64,000 nt of DNA from Sphaeramia orbicularis. Taxonomy: Eukaryota > Chordata > Actinopteri > Kurtiformes > Apogonidae. Positions 24,619 through 38,590 of the stretch are shown here, piece after piece. How positions within the stretch are numbered: the first letter of the stretch is position 1; every line of letters starts with the position of its first letter. The stretch spans positions 22,088,588-22,152,587 of the forward strand of contig NC_043966.1 in NCBI RefSeq assembly GCF_902148855.1, in the 5' to 3' direction. Under the pieces are notes generated by a model. The model was not told where the DNA came from. It saw nothing but the letters and a program-made list of their open reading frames with translations, and did no database searches. The translations under genes were made by a program, and so were the position numbers.

Positions 24619-24935
24619 GCTCAAACACACATGTCCCAGTACTTGATGTTTCACTTTAGCCTCAACACATTTCTGCCCATCACAACAGTAGTCATGTATG
24701 TTAATATTTTAAAAGCACACTCTGACATGCAAAGAATCACTAAATATAAAAAACAAAAGTGGAATGCATTTTTGGCAAAATTTATATAAAAACAGCCTGA
24801 ATAATTGCTTGTTCAAAACCACATAAAAGACAAGCATCATTCAGCATTAAAACAAACAAAAAAAAAGAAAACACATAAAGTGATGTGTAAAAAGGAGTCA
24901 AAACTGTGAGCAATGCCCTGGGTCTTCCACATAGC

Positions 24936-25024
24936 AGGGGAGGGCATGTGGAGGGTTGGATTATGGGGGTCAGGTGAGGGTGAGGATGGGGAAGGAGGGG
25001 GGACTGTAAGGATGATGGGGTGGG
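24936..25024 (-). other. C-rich block at the start of the SEPTIN6 3' UTR
   Basis: On the mRNA strand this is a run of CCCC/CCCTCC motifs beginning about 40 bases past the spliced stop codon. Such blocks can bind poly(C)-binding proteins; that role is inference. Confidence 0.4.
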
Positions 25025-25064
25025 AACTCATTCACAGCAGGATGGCCACAAGGGAGCACTTTTT

Positions 25065-28000
25065 CTACAGGAATCCTAAGCTGGAAATAAAAGAGAAGGG
25101 CTGTTAATGCTTTCTTTGGGTTAAAATACCATCAGGACACACAGTTTCACATTGGTGACAATACATCAACATTAGTGAACAGATGACATTTAGAGGACAT
25201 GCTGGAAAAGGAACCTCCAAGTGTGCAGAGATCAAGTGCCAACGTAGGTTTTTGCTGTTTGAAATCATGAAGAATGACCTCCTCTAAAATTACCAATAGT
25301 AGTTTTTTTCTTTAAGATGCTCTCCCTCCCTTGAGTGCTAAGTAATTTGTCTCAATGTCTCCCTCTTGGTATCAAACAGCAGCTTGTTTTCATCTACTTT
25401 AACACTGCTGAGCTGCTTGAGTTTACAGATTGCCAGACAGATGTCTTCGTTCTCTTCCACTCTCCCCAGTGGTTGTGTCTCAACAACATCTCTCTTTGGA
25501 TTTGGCTTTTGTATCGACTCAAGAGGGAGGGGGTCGTCATATGGTTACGAGATCAACAAAACATGTCATCTCTATAAACGGAGAAAGACCCTGGGGCGTT
25601 TTGCTGCTCTGGTGTGACCCGTTAGTCTCAGTCCAGCCTTGAATGGCTCTTTGTGTGATAGCAGAGTCGAGTGGGGAAAGACTTGGGAGAGCCACAAAAA
25701 GACTGTTGTGGATTAAGGGAGGCAGATGGGACAGTGCATCAAATGGGCGTATGAAGGTCCAATAAACTGGTTGATTTAGAAGCTGGCAGGGGAACGGTAA
25801 ACACTGCCAGCCCAAGGATGTGACTGACTCTGCTGTTGTTACAGATGTTACTCTCTTGATCTAATCTACGTCTACCACACAGATGTCTATGGAGGCCCTT
25901 TTCTGATACTGAGTTAGGGAAAAAAAGATCTCGTAAATCAAAATAATTACTTAATACTTAAAAAGTAAATGGTATCTATATTGACTCAGTACAGAATATA
26001 AGGATTTGGACATCACAAAATAAGGAGATACTTGCCTAAGAAAAATGAAGGCCATTAATACCTCAAAATAATGAGTCTATCTTATAATTTAGCGCTACAA
26101 TTATCTTTATATATCTCATTATTTGAGTTACTAAGACATTACCATGAGATAGTAAGTCAAAATATGGAGAGATTTTGAGAAGATTTCTCATTACTTTGAA
26201 ATATTAAATCAGTATTTTGACCTGCAGGACTTTTTACTTTTTCATCAGTGGCAGAAATGTGCCTCCACAGATATCCAGGTTTCTAATTTATCATATTCAT
26301 GTGATCGAACTAAAATCACATGGATTTAGATGACTGTATAAACATTAAATAGTGTAGTGGCAGTCCTCTCAACCACTTCTAATGTTTTACATCTATTTAG
26401 ATATAATAGGCTAACACTTTTGTCTCACTCAGCTATTTTTTCAAGTTATATTTTGGACTGACTGTGGTGTAACTCAAGAAGGGAGTCTTACCAGAAAAGG
26501 TGCTTCATGCAGCATGCAGCAAGTGTGGGAGGAGTTAACTGGAAAACATTATGGATGCAACATAGGTGACACATGCACTCAAAGGACAAGTTTACAGCAA
26601 AGTAACAAGCAGTAATCAAAACCGTGGCCTATTCAGCAGAAAACACTGCCTGTGGCCTGGAGATTAAATATAGACATTTCTGTAAGTTACTCAGTAACTG
26701 GTTTTGATCAGTGACCCATTGTCAGTTGCCGTTTAGGAAGAGGAATGTTCCAGGCAGAGCTCATACAGACAAGTGGCTGTGAAGGAAATAAATTAATAGT
26801 ATAAAAGAAATAAAGCAAAAACAAAACAAAACCTTCTCAGTGCAAGTGTCTTCTTCCTTTTTAACAGGCACGGAGTCGCATCAGCTTCAACACAAAACCA
26901 GGAGTTGATTACCAACATGAAAGCAGCCAACAATGTAAATAACATATTGCAACCACACGTGAACACATCTGGCGATCAACGCCGCCTCTAAGCATGACAC
27001 GTAGTTTAAAGAACAGCCTCGTAAATTCACTGGCTATAAATGCGGCATATAAACCGAAGAAAAAAGAGAAAATATGTGACAGGTAAAATGGAGAGATTAT
27101 ATCTTTTACATTAAAAACAGAAAACTGTCTCGGGACCACTTCAGGACAGATGTATAAAACTGTAAGTAGTTTCCAACACACAGTTAAAAGAATCATGAAC
27201 TGTCAAGTGAGAAAAATTAAAAATTTTTCAGTTTCATTTTAACTTTTCAGTAATGGTTACCAGATTTAATAAGGCTACTTACTCTGATTATTTTATTTCA
27301 TATTGCACCAAGAACAACGTGTAATTGCAGAGTGATGATTTCTTACAGAAATTCATCCAACTCTGCTACTTTTCTCCATTCATGAACAGAGCTACTCACT
27401 TTCATTAGTTTCCCAAACACTATATACTTCTGATTTTTTCCACACTTGTTGTGAATTATGAACTCTGGTCAGTGTGGAATTTAGGGTTAACCAAATTCTC
27501 TATTACATTACAGTGGGTAAACTGAAGCATTTGTCTGCCTCCTACAAAAGAGAAAAGTCTGAGAACCATCTACACTGTCTTAGCTTCAGGCTTTTTCTAA
27601 CAAATGCATTAAATTATGCAATTCTCACGTGGATTATGAGAGGATGTGACCGAAAAAGCCACAAATGAGAAAGGCTATTAATGAGACTGGACAAAATTAA
27701 GTTTCATCTTCAGCTCTTCTGCACAAAGTGTACGGAACATCAAGGAATTTGTAAGTGAACTATGTCACTCTAATCTAAAGAAAATCCGAGGGCAAAATAA
27801 CTGCAATTATAGTAGTAACAGTATCCATGTACACATGTGTTCTTTGTTCCTCTTTGTAGTCAGCCTTTCCAGTCCTCACACAACTGAAGGTGGTTTCTTG
27901 AACCTGTGGTGTGAGGATAAAGACACTGGGGGGAAGAGAACAATACTTACTTTTTCCTCTCTTTGTCCCTCTTGAGTGTGGTGGATCCCCCTGCTTGCTG

Positions 28001-31000
28001 GGCTTGGTTCTGCAAGAGCTCTGCAGCAGTCTTTTTCTGTTTGAACATGTTGAGCTCATCATCCAGGGTCTTCTTCTTTTCCTCCAGTTTCTTTTTCTCA
28101 TCCTGGTGGAGTTTCTTCAAACGATCAAACTTCTCGTGCAGCTACGTGACAAAAACATAACAGATTCAAGTTAGAAAAGAAATTTAAAAAAAGATTAGTT
28201 GTAAACAATGTGTTCTGTAACAGAACAGGCCCAGAGAGTAATGAGGATACCTCCTTTTCTGCTTCTTTAAGTTCAGCCTCCTTCTCTTTGACTCTCTGAA
28301 CAAACATTTGCCTCATTTCTTCTTCTTTTTTCTGCAGCTCACCCATGAACTCATTTCTTTTAGCCTCGTATGTCTCCTGCAGACTGAGAGATGACAGGGT
28401 AGAGAAGGAAGAAAGCAAGATGAGTGAAAGGAACATTATACTGAGCAGAAAAAAATGAGGTACACAAAGAAATGTAACTAAACAAAATTAATTACAAAAG
28501 AAACTTGACCTCAAAGGATTAAATGGAACCAGAAATAAACAGAGGGAAAAGGATAAATATAACAGAGATAAATGTGGAAACAGAAAGTCCAGTGGTGAGT
28601 TGCCTCATACCTAAAGGGTTTGCTGTCAGGGTCTGTGTCCTTAAAGCCCATCTCCTCCAGTTTGCACCTGCGGTAGAGTTCGTAATGGCGTGTGTGCGTC
28701 TGCTCTCGCAGGTCCTCCATGTTCACTCTGATCAGCATCTCTCGCAGTTTGACAAAGTCACAGTGATTTTCGTTTTCCACTATGAGAGACACATGAACGT
28801 TTTACCATATCATCAGTTTGCATTGGATCCTCATGGCATTAATGGGTCTGTTTAGGCAGTTGGACAGGATTATGAGGCTGAGGTACTTATCCCTGGTCAA
28901 TTTATTACCTAGTTCCCTAGTTAAGAGGGGCAGACAGTAGTACCAACATGGAAAATAGGGGCTGGGGGCAAAATGTATTTAAGCCACCTGGAAAAATCAA
29001 TATCAGTTTGAGTGCACACCACATTTAGAATGTTTTCACTACTCTATCTTGTTGTCAGACAGCCCTTTCCATTGGTGAAGTGAAGCCATTATATCACTCT
29101 AAAGTCACAAGGTCACATCAATAGAACAGTAATTTTATGTTGCTAATCAATGTCATTGGTCTATTGGTGCCTTAATTGGTTAGTTTGTTTGATTTGGACC
29201 CAAACTAACTGAGGCAGCAAACCAATCTCAACATCCGCTGTGTTTTGTGAGTTATAATGTTTTTATCATGGGATTCTGGTGGCTTTGAAAAAAATGATAT
29301 GATGGCAAAAAGGACTTGGCAAAGGTGAAGCAGTGAAGATAGGCTGACTACAGCATAAAAATTAACTGTCACTCATTTTTTAATTGGCTAAAATATGCTC
29401 TATTGCTGCCTCCATCCACAGCACTACATTGCTTAGCTTCTGTGCGCTTGTCCTAACTATGGCCATGCCAGTCACAATTTACTGCAGGTAACACATCAAC
29501 CATGGATGAGTTCCTCATGAATCCCACAGTCTAATAATTTGAGAGAACCATTTAAATTATTTGCACTAAATGTAAAGACTGGAACAATCAGAAACCCTAG
29601 AACTCAAAGAACATCTTATTTGGCATCCTATAATTCAATGAAGTGCAACTCACAGACCCCTGTTCAAAGTTCAGGTTTGAAACAGATCAGTGTTTGTGTC
29701 CTGTAGCTTGTCTGCTGATTTGGATAGTTCACTGAGTTAAACAACGCACACCCAAAGACCATATGATACATGCATGCACGCACACAGTCAGGGGTAAATT
29801 GACCTAGTGTGAAATAAAGCCTCCAGTCAGAAATATTATACAGTGCAGACAGTGAGCATTGGGACATTGATATGTTTTTCATTGTTTGTCACAGTAGATT
29901 TCAAATGAAACATCATCTATGAGGTTTAAATGCTGACTTTCAGTTTTAGGCTGGAGGCGCTGAATACACACAAATACACACTTGGTAAAAAGTTCAAGAG
30001 ATGATCTGAACTCATAGTAGATACTCCTGTGAGCCAAGAAAAGTATTATGATAGATTATTACTCATTAGAACTTGGCTACATAACAGAGAGCCTGTTTGT
30101 TAGAACTGTTCAAATAAGTCAGTATCAAATCAACTCAAATATAATTAGAGATATATGAAAACATAAGAAGTTCTCCAGTTGTAACATAATGTACAAATGC
30201 AGAGGGGGTGTAGCAGTTATATATGGTTATATAGCTGGTTATCAAGTATTTTGCTGCTGCATAGGAGGAGTATAAGGGGAGCAGTCATAATGGGAAGGAG
30301 CACACTCATTTCCTGTACAGCAAGTGACCCAGGCTTACCCTGCACTGTTCCCCAGGGGTACTGCCGGGCCTTCACCATCTTGTTTCCAATTTTCACTTCC
30401 TCTGTGCTCCCCACCACAGCAAATGGCAAATGGCTCTGATAAAAGGAGACAAAAAAAATCTGTATTCTTCCATCCACACCTGAAAGAGCTGCACATTCTG
30501 CTCAAAACACATGTAAACTTCAGCTTTGCCAATGTTTTACCACTCTGTAAATCCAAGAGTGTTAATGCAGCTATTGTATTTGTGCATGAGGAATCAGGAC
30601 TTATCTTACTTGCAGCTGGTTAAATGTCTGAGCAGTGTTATCTTACTTAGATAGACCATTATCAGTTAGTTTATTCAGTAAAGTGCTAACAGTTCTGACA
30701 GTAAGATAAAAGACTTTCTATGAGAACAGAGCTCCGGTCAAACTCTAGAACAGGCACTGAAAGGCGAGTGCCTCCAACAGTCCATTAGGGAGTGTTAAGG
30801 CATCTCTACATATTTGACCTCATAAACAGCTAAGTGAGTCGTGGCTCATCTGTCAGTGGACACAAGCTCTTTCCCACACTGCCAGCTTCCTGCAGACTGA
30901 GCGGGCTGATTGTGCTGCTCTGAACACACTCCTCCCTGCATGGGGTGGCTTCCTAACAGTCTGAGCAGATACAGACGACGCTTGTCCTCTTTCTACATCA

Positions 31001-34000
31001 CATGCTTTAATGCCAGTACAGTGTACCAGAATTTATGTTAAAAAAAACATGTCAACAATATTTTTCCCTTACATTCCATTGGATTTAGAGGCTTCAGTCT
31101 AAAAAAAAAACAACTATGAATTTTTTCTCTGTTCTGAATTATGGAGTACATTGTAAGAGTGTGTATGCAAAGCCTGTTGTAAGTCTTACATTCATAGTTG
31201 AGTTGATCTCTGCCACAGACTCATCATCAGTGGGGAACTGGTAGATCTGCACACCATTGCTGACCAGTTCACTGGTGATCTTGATCTTGAACTTGGCCAG
31301 CTCACTCTTGGAGATAGCATCTGACTTGGCGATGATTGGAATTATATTAACCTATAGATTAAAAAATAAGGATATTTACTGCAGGCCTTCAAAATGACAT
31401 GGTGCAGAAACACTTGCAGATATGCAGCTAAATATAGAGCAGCTTGGGGATGTCTGTCAGCAGCAATTTTTTCCTTATCTTCATCTGCAAATCCAAATGC
31501 AGACAATATGGGAGTAATTTCATTTGTACTGTGTTTAATCCAGCATGCATATTTCTACATATATTTTACTGTACTGATTGTATTCAGCAGCAATAAAATT
31601 GTTCAGATTACAAAAATTTTTTTTAAAAAGTTAAAATTAAAAAAAACAAAAAAAACAATAGGCATTCTGTGCATATGTTCTGGTTGCAGTCATTTAAAGC
31701 TGACATTTTAGATATAATTTTTAAAATTATATTTATCTCTCAAGCTCCAAGATCTGCAAATTAGGCCTTGGTGCATTGCGGACAATTACACGTTCTTAAA
31801 CTCAGGGATAAAAATAGTAAATGCAGAAAAGAGAGCAGCAGGCATCAATCTCCTGCTCCACAAAGATCCACTGCTCTGAAAACTTTGTCTCAAGATTCTG
31901 GCTTCAAGAAATTCAACAATATTTATTCCTTGTTTGTCATCCAGGCTATTTAGACAGAAGAAAAGAGATAGCTCTTGCTTGTGGATCAACCAGATGACAA
32001 AAACATGCAGGGTCACTGTCATATAGGCACTGGCTGAGAGAAAATCGGGGTCACATGACCGTCTTTATACTATGGACACTTCAGCAGAGCAGAGTCTGAA
32101 TGCCCCCTAGGTGAATGTGTAAACAGACTGGGTTCTGCTCTGGATCACGCTGTTGCTAGTTCTCGCCGGAGGGCACAGCTGCTCTGGCAAACACTGAGCC
32201 AGTTCTTTGTACAAAAGCCAGGAGCTCCATGCAAATAAGCTACTGAGAAAAAAGGACATCGCAAAAAACTAAGCAGCAGCCGCCGAGCTGACTGCATTTC
32301 ACAGCTGACCTACACCAACGCCATTACAAGACAACAGCCAATTTGCATGCAGGCAGATGGCCTGGAAAGGTTTATGAGTGGATGGATCAAATGCAGCAAA
32401 CACAGAGATGGTAGCAAAGGATTTACACAAACTATATCTGTACATGGTCATGGGCATTACAATAGGTATTATATTTAACATGATTCTGCTGCAGGGCAAC
32501 GTGTATTTACAGCCAAAAAAAACATACACAGAGGAGTGGGCAATGTGATGAATCTATACTGTGGACAATCTATATTTAGCATATGTTCTGCTTTTCAGAG
32601 GAAATGTACAAATTGAATCATACATAAATAACAGCACTGTACAAACTTTCCCACTTCACTAATATTCATCTGAGTGTAAATTCCTTATTTTACAGGAAGC
32701 TCTGCATCATTATAAAGCAGCACGACAGACTCTGAGCTTCTGGTGGCTGCAGATGTCCACACATGCACCATGCAGTAATTCTGTTTTTACAGGACCATGA
32801 GGATGTAGTGCTTTCTTTATAAATTGGAAAGTTTATTTTACTCTTATTAAGACTACTCTAAACATTGGAACAACATTATTACTCAAACAAAGAATGCTTT
32901 TTGTGAAATAACAACCAAAAAGCACCACTACATCACACTGGGTAAGTCTTCCAGACACACAGGGAAAAGATAATGGTTCCAATGCATTCAGCCTTTATTT
33001 CATAATAACAGGTGAAAATTGGGATTCAAATCATGACATGATCACGGAAAACCCTCAAGTCAAACCCACAGCTATTACATTTGAGAATCAACTAAAACAA
33101 ATCTGTACAATGCTTTTAGTATACAGGCACCATTATTAAATCCCAACAGTAACCAGTATTGATTAGATATTGATGGAAAATGCCCACAAGTCAAAGTAGG
33201 TCTCTGAACAAATTACTTTCCAGCTTCCACAGCAACAACATTAAATTTGACTTATCAAGTTATAAAACCATCATTAGATTAATAAAGTGAACAGAGGCTC
33301 ACCTTGCTGTCGAGTTTCTTCATAGTCACCAAATCCAGGGATTTAAGTGAGTGACCCGTGGGAGCAATGAAGTAGAGGCATGCATGGATGCGGGTGTCAT
33401 GGTAACTGTGTAGCGTACGCTTGATTTTCAGCTCTTCTTGAAGGTATGCTTCAAACTGGGCATCTATAAACTCCACAATAGACTTGTAGCTGCCAAAAAG
33501 AAAAGTCAGTCACGTCAACATGATACATGTCGGTAGAGATTTGAAGTTACCTGCATCTTTAATAGGTCTTACATTGTTCCACTACCTACAGCAACTTTAT
33601 TAAGTGCTTCATTTTTTACTACTTTTTCTATCCTCTACATCACATTTTTGTATTGCCTAAAAGGGTATTTTAAGGAGATAAAACAGAGATGTATAAGCTA
33701 ACAGCTAGCAATTATTTTTATTGTCAATTAATCAGGCAGTAATTTCCTAGACAGATTCATAATTGGCTCAGGAAAGAGAAAAAAATGAGAAAAAATCAGT
33801 TTGCATTAAGCACAGATGACCATTATGTCCAAACTGTTACCTGTCTTCTTTATTGATCTGGTCTCCAAAGCCCACTGTGTTAACGACAGTGAGTTTAAGG
33901 CGCACGTTACTCTCCTGCAGTTCATAGGTGTTGGATTTGAGTGTGACTCCTGGCTGGTTGTGTTGGGTGGGTTCGCCTTCAAACTTGGTATTGAACAGTG

Positions 34001-37000
34001 TGTCCATCAGTGTGGATTTTCCCAGACCAGTCTCACCTAACAAGGAAAAAGACATGCATCATTCAGTGACTGCAACTGTATCCAGACACCAGAAGCCACA
34101 AACTATATTTTCCTATAGAGCATATTCAATCTGTCCAATACACGGCCATGTTTTCCACCATTATCACCCCTCATACTTGAAAAACCACAGAAAGTCAATA
34201 ATAGCTTTATAGTGGTGCTCAAAAAGAGAGATAGAAACAGAACATCTTTATGTCTACATAAGTGAACACAAATTGAACATGACATACAGACATTCAAGGC
34301 TTACTGTCTAAAAATGACTAAAAATGAGCAGTAATAGCTCATTATTGGCTGATGTATTCTAACATCGTGGCTGTCAGATGACTCAGTTACAAAGCTCACT
34401 CTGTAAGAAATGCTATTTTTATTCCTCACAGTCTGTCCTGCACTCCAAGCATGCTTTTGCAGGATATCTCACTATATCCAAAATGTCCAGGCTTTCCCTC
34501 AAAATCCCAAATAACTGATGTAACCAAATGTTATTGTCTGTGTCTGACAACAGCTTGAGTCACTGTGGAGAAACCTCTCAGGCTTAAGGTAATGTGGCGT
34601 CTTGTTTGGAGAAGATCCAGACCCACATATTGGAAATTACAACAGAACAGAGGCGACTGCTTAGTAGAGATTACAGTCACAATATCTAAAAATATATATA
34701 TATAAAAAACACTAATACTGTCAAAGTTTCTTTGCTTTAAGCATTGTTTGCATCACTGTACAAGGCTTTGTGAATTTACACAATTACAGATTTACAAATT
34801 GTTATTGTCTCAAAATCTTTGCTTTCACACTCTCTGATTAAAGTCTTGTGATTAATGTTTCTCTGAAATGTTTCTTACTTTTGATCCAACAGCGCACATA
34901 CAGTATAACACAAATTTTGTTTACATCATTTAAAAAAACAGACATATTTTTGTTGACCCTTTCCACTTTCCACTGATACACAGTTTGGAGGCAAATCAAA
35001 ACCATACAAACCAAATGCACAAAACAGTCACCAGATGTTTCTTAGCATTAAAACCTTAAAACATGGGCAGTGAAGGTCATTAGACCTCAAAATAAATACA
35101 AATCACAACAGACAGCATACAGTCTTGCATAAAACAGACATTGTCAAATAAAAGCTAGTAAATGGTAGTATAAAAATAGAAGAAAAAAGATTAACAACAT
35201 TTGTGAGGACAACACTCCACTATGTCTCCAGTATACTGAAATTAGGAAAATGAAATGGAATAAGTAAAGCATTCCTAAACAAAAGCCAGAAGAACAAAAG
35301 GCTTGCCTTACTGATCCCAAACAACAATGTTTGGCTCTTTCCACAGACAGATAGCCTTGCCTAAAATCCAAAATATCAACAGTAAGTTTTGTATTTCCTC
35401 ATCAATTAAAAAAAAAAAGCTGTGTGGACAAATTATTAGACAGCTCTTCTCATCTCCAAAATAATCATTAAGTTGAATCAACATCTCCATAAAGCTTTTT
35501 CACAAAGAATTAAACATTATAAGTAATAAAGCAGGTAAAACTACTGTGTTATGCTGCATTCATAGCAGTTAGCTGTACCTTGTAAACCGGCAAATGAGTT
35601 CATGGAGGTAAATAAAATATTATTACTAATGAAGCTGAAACAACATGTAGCCTAGAACTCAACAATTCTCAAAAAATGACAAACCCAGTGAACAGCAGGG
35701 ACAGTATCATTACCACCCATGCAGATGAGTAATTTGATTAAATTTAATAACTGATATTTTAATAGTAACACAGAGATTACTGAATTTCCTACCTGAACCC
35801 TGAACATCTTACTCATCATAATAACCAGTGGCAACTGACCCAAAGCAATGTTTGCATAAAACCTCCATGCACTTCAAATACAGAGCAAACTGTTTTGAAA
35901 AGCCTGGCTCTCAGTGAAGCAAATAAGTTGTCTTATGACCTGGGGTAAGAGAGGAAAAACATTTCATGCATGACATACTCACCAACACAGAGGATGTTAA
36001 AGCAGAATCCATGGTTGACAGACTTGTTGACCAGCTGGTCAGGCATGCTGTCAAAACCAACATGACCAGCCAGAGGTACAGCACGAGCACCTTCACCCTA
36101 AAGAAAACATAGGGGGTTTATGATTCACCTTGCTGAGGAAATTTGTATTCATAATCACTGTTGAAACAACTATTTACAAGTGACTCTGATCAAAAAATCT
36201 CTATCACATTTAATCATACTATTCTATGAGCCTGAATTCAGGTGCAATGTGACTGACTTCCTGTTTCCTGAGCTCTAACTTTCTTCCCACAGTCGAGACG
36301 GTTACTAACCACCATGTACATATATGGTAAATGACACTGTTCATTTCAGTTGTAATGAATAGCACAAACACTGAACCATCCTTAAAATGCACCTGCAGTT
36401 AATTTGAAAACCGACCAAAGAACACATCAACAATTGTAATGTTAATTAAAAAAACAGTAAAGCCTGAGTGTTTAATATCACCAGACCTGTGCATCTTCTC
36501 ACTATACTCTGAACCCATAACTCTTTCTTTTTGGCCTGCTGCACTTCCATTCACTTTTCTATGAATGTGTTTTTTTACAGTCTACTTCTGGACCAGGAAC
36601 ACCGAAGTGTAAAAGCACTGTTGCGTGAGTGTGGGGGCGTGTGGTTCAGTGGTGAGCATCTCCATCTCTGCGAATCCCATTTTTGCAGCCTACATCTACA
36701 TTACGAGGTACAGGAAAGCAAAGAATTTAGATTACATGTCAAAGCAAAAGCTCTCAACCAGCTAAACCTCAGCCAACCTGCCCATTATGTGGCTTAACAT
36801 AACAGTACTACTTTCCAATGTGGCATAGGCTTTAAGAGAAAAAACATTCCTTTTGGGGGTCAGTTTAAAATAACCAGACATGCTGATGGCACTTGACAGT
36901 TGTGGATTATTTGGATAGTTGAAAATGGGTTTAAACAGCTGAGGGACTATTTGGAAAACTGGGGGTAATGTGACAAGGCAAACATCTTTTACTCATCAGC

Positions 37001-37831
37001 TGCAAGTGCAAAATTCCTGAGACCTTTACTACTTTTTGGGACACATACAGCCAAGTTACACACAGATTTCACCCGTTGGGCCACAAAGGGAGCTCAAGCT
37101 GCAAAACCTTGCTATTCTGAGCACTGTATCTGGGTTTTGGTGGCTTGCTTGTACCAAAACACAAATCTAGACAGACTTCACACTCGTGGCAAATTGCAGG
37201 CTTACCCATTTATAACCTGCCAAGATCTGTTTCACCCGTATTTTCTACACATATCAGACAACGCCCGACTGAAAGTTAACGGGACTTGCGAGAAACAACA
37301 TAACGGAAATGAGCACCGTAGCCCTGCTGAAATGGGGGCGTTCAGAATGAATGCTCAAACGATTGCAATGTGTGTAGTAGCTCACGGTAAAACGATACCC
37401 TCATATCGATTATACTGACCGATGTTGCTCATATTTTATTTAGAAAACGACGCTTTTAGTAGGAATTGCAGCTAAAGGGCCGAACAGGAAACCTTCAAAT
37501 TTCCATATGGAAATGAAAAATTGGAATACAAAGCTACGACTGGGCCCTGATATCATATGAGAAATTCGTCAAAAATAATAAACCAGTATTTAAGCTTGTA
37601 ACAGCCACCTTTGATTCAATTAACAAATTAAGCGATTAGCTAAATAGCTATGATTTGGGGTGCAATAATGGCCACAAAAACCGTTGCTTATTATTTTACC
37701 GCTCAATACGTACCACAACGCCAAGCTAAATAATACATTTTGATGTAAAGGTAAATTATATTTTAATGATAAAGGCAACCTCTGTAAAATAGGCTACTCA
37801 CCGCTTGCCTTGCTATCTCAGTTGAGGCCAT
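25065..37831 (-). CDS. septin6: septin 6
   Basis: Ten coding exons on the minus strand: 37831-37802, 36097-35983, 34036-33841, 33489-33303, 31351-31190, 30435-30339, 28779-28611, 28383-28251, 28141-27951 and 25080-25065. All are GT-AG and join in frame to 431 aa. The start is [10 protein letters not shown]. The P-loop GETGLGKST is at 49-57, then the G3-region TVGFGD, the G4-region AKSD (AKAD in human) and the septin-unique element. The C-terminal coiled coil (about 320-410) is rich in KKEEEM/KEKEAEL repeats. Septins assemble into hetero-oligomeric filaments at membranes, the cleavage furrow and cilia; the SEPT6 group binds GTP but is thought not to hydrolyse it. The last exon adds NLGFL*. If the final intron is kept, translation stops at RKK* (27947), giving 427 aa. 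It shares an upstream region with securin, head to head. Confidence 0.97.
25888..26269. mobile_element. degenerate TIR element in the last SEPTIN6 intron
   Basis: The left end TATGGAGGCCCTTTTCTGATACTGA and the right end (complement TGTGGAGGCACATTTCTGCCACTGA) are imperfect inverted copies. The interior is AT-rich with repeated CAAAATAATGAG / TCATTATTT words. No target duplication is clear, and the family is unresolved. Confidence 0.5.
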
Positions 37832-38590
37832 AGTAGTAGCTTTTAGCTGGAGGACGAAACCTCGGCTGCTCTCTGTATTTAGCAAAGGAAGCTGCACCGT
37901 TGAGGTTACGCCGAAAGATGGCCTGCTGGGAATGTACCACTGATCAACAGGCTCCCCGGGTATTATTAAGCATGGTACTGTAATAACGGCAGTAAAACGA
38001 AAGAAAACGTTATTGAAAATTATAAAAATCTATCTTTGATTCCGTTTAATTGCTAATTAGAGTCAAGATTAACCATTAATGACAACTAAAAATTGGTACT
38101 ATCCTCTAAACACACCTTCTCTACCCTCTTGGATTCGTCCAGTCACAGGCAGCGGACTGCAGTGAATGAACACCACAAATGAATGCAATAATTTAGCAAT
38201 AAATGGCAAGTCATGGTCAAAATGTTGATGACGAGGTAACAAACACATGTCTTGTGTCATAGTTTGACTCTTACTAAAATATTAAGTCTTTCCAAGGGTT
38301 TTCACTATGGTTGTAAGAGATCGGAAGTAACAGCTACATTAATGTATCTGAATAAAATACCTGGATGCGACAACATTTTTCAAAACAAAAAGGCTGTGTT
38401 AGTATATATTTACTTTTTTTTTTTTTTTAATATAATGTTAAATATTTGTGGCGTTAACTGTGACATTAATATGAATACGATAGTAATGCATGGGTGGGAA
38501 CCAGGCAACGTCTTTTTTTGGTAACGCCCATTTAAAACAATGTGAGCTACAGCGACCAATAGGATGAGAGCAGTGAATTTAAAAAGGAGC
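37832..38590. promoter_or_regulatory. shared SEPTIN6 / securin upstream region
   Basis: SEPTIN6 reads left and securin reads right from this 0.75-kb gap. A YY1-type AAGATGGCC lies at 37915-37923, close to the SEPTIN6 start. A CCAAT box (38556-38560) lies just before the securin leader exon. CCAAT boxes bound by NF-Y are usual in G2/M cell-cycle genes. No coding frame is supported. Confidence 0.55.
38556..38560 (+). promoter_or_regulatory. CCAAT box of securin promoter
   Basis: CCAAT in the context GCGACCAATAGGATG, about 30-70 bases before the expected transcription start. It fits the NF-Y-dependent promoters of cell-cycle genes. Confidence 0.5.

Larger units (their letters stand above)
20836..25064 (-). 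other. SEPTIN6 3' UTR and flank (inferred)
   Basis: No coding exon is seen past the SEPTIN6 terminal codon. The stretch carries a hAT-like element with a target duplication (23776-24618), an (AT)n run (23311-23339) and a G-rich plus-strand block (24936-25024). How much is transcribed is unknown. Confidence 0.4.

Noticed and set aside
36640-36680. tRNA-like A box (TGGTTCAGTGG) and partial B box (GCGAATCC) in SEPTIN6 intron 1
   Set aside because: Boxes are too close together and no acceptor stem pairs; at most a tRNA or SINE fragment.
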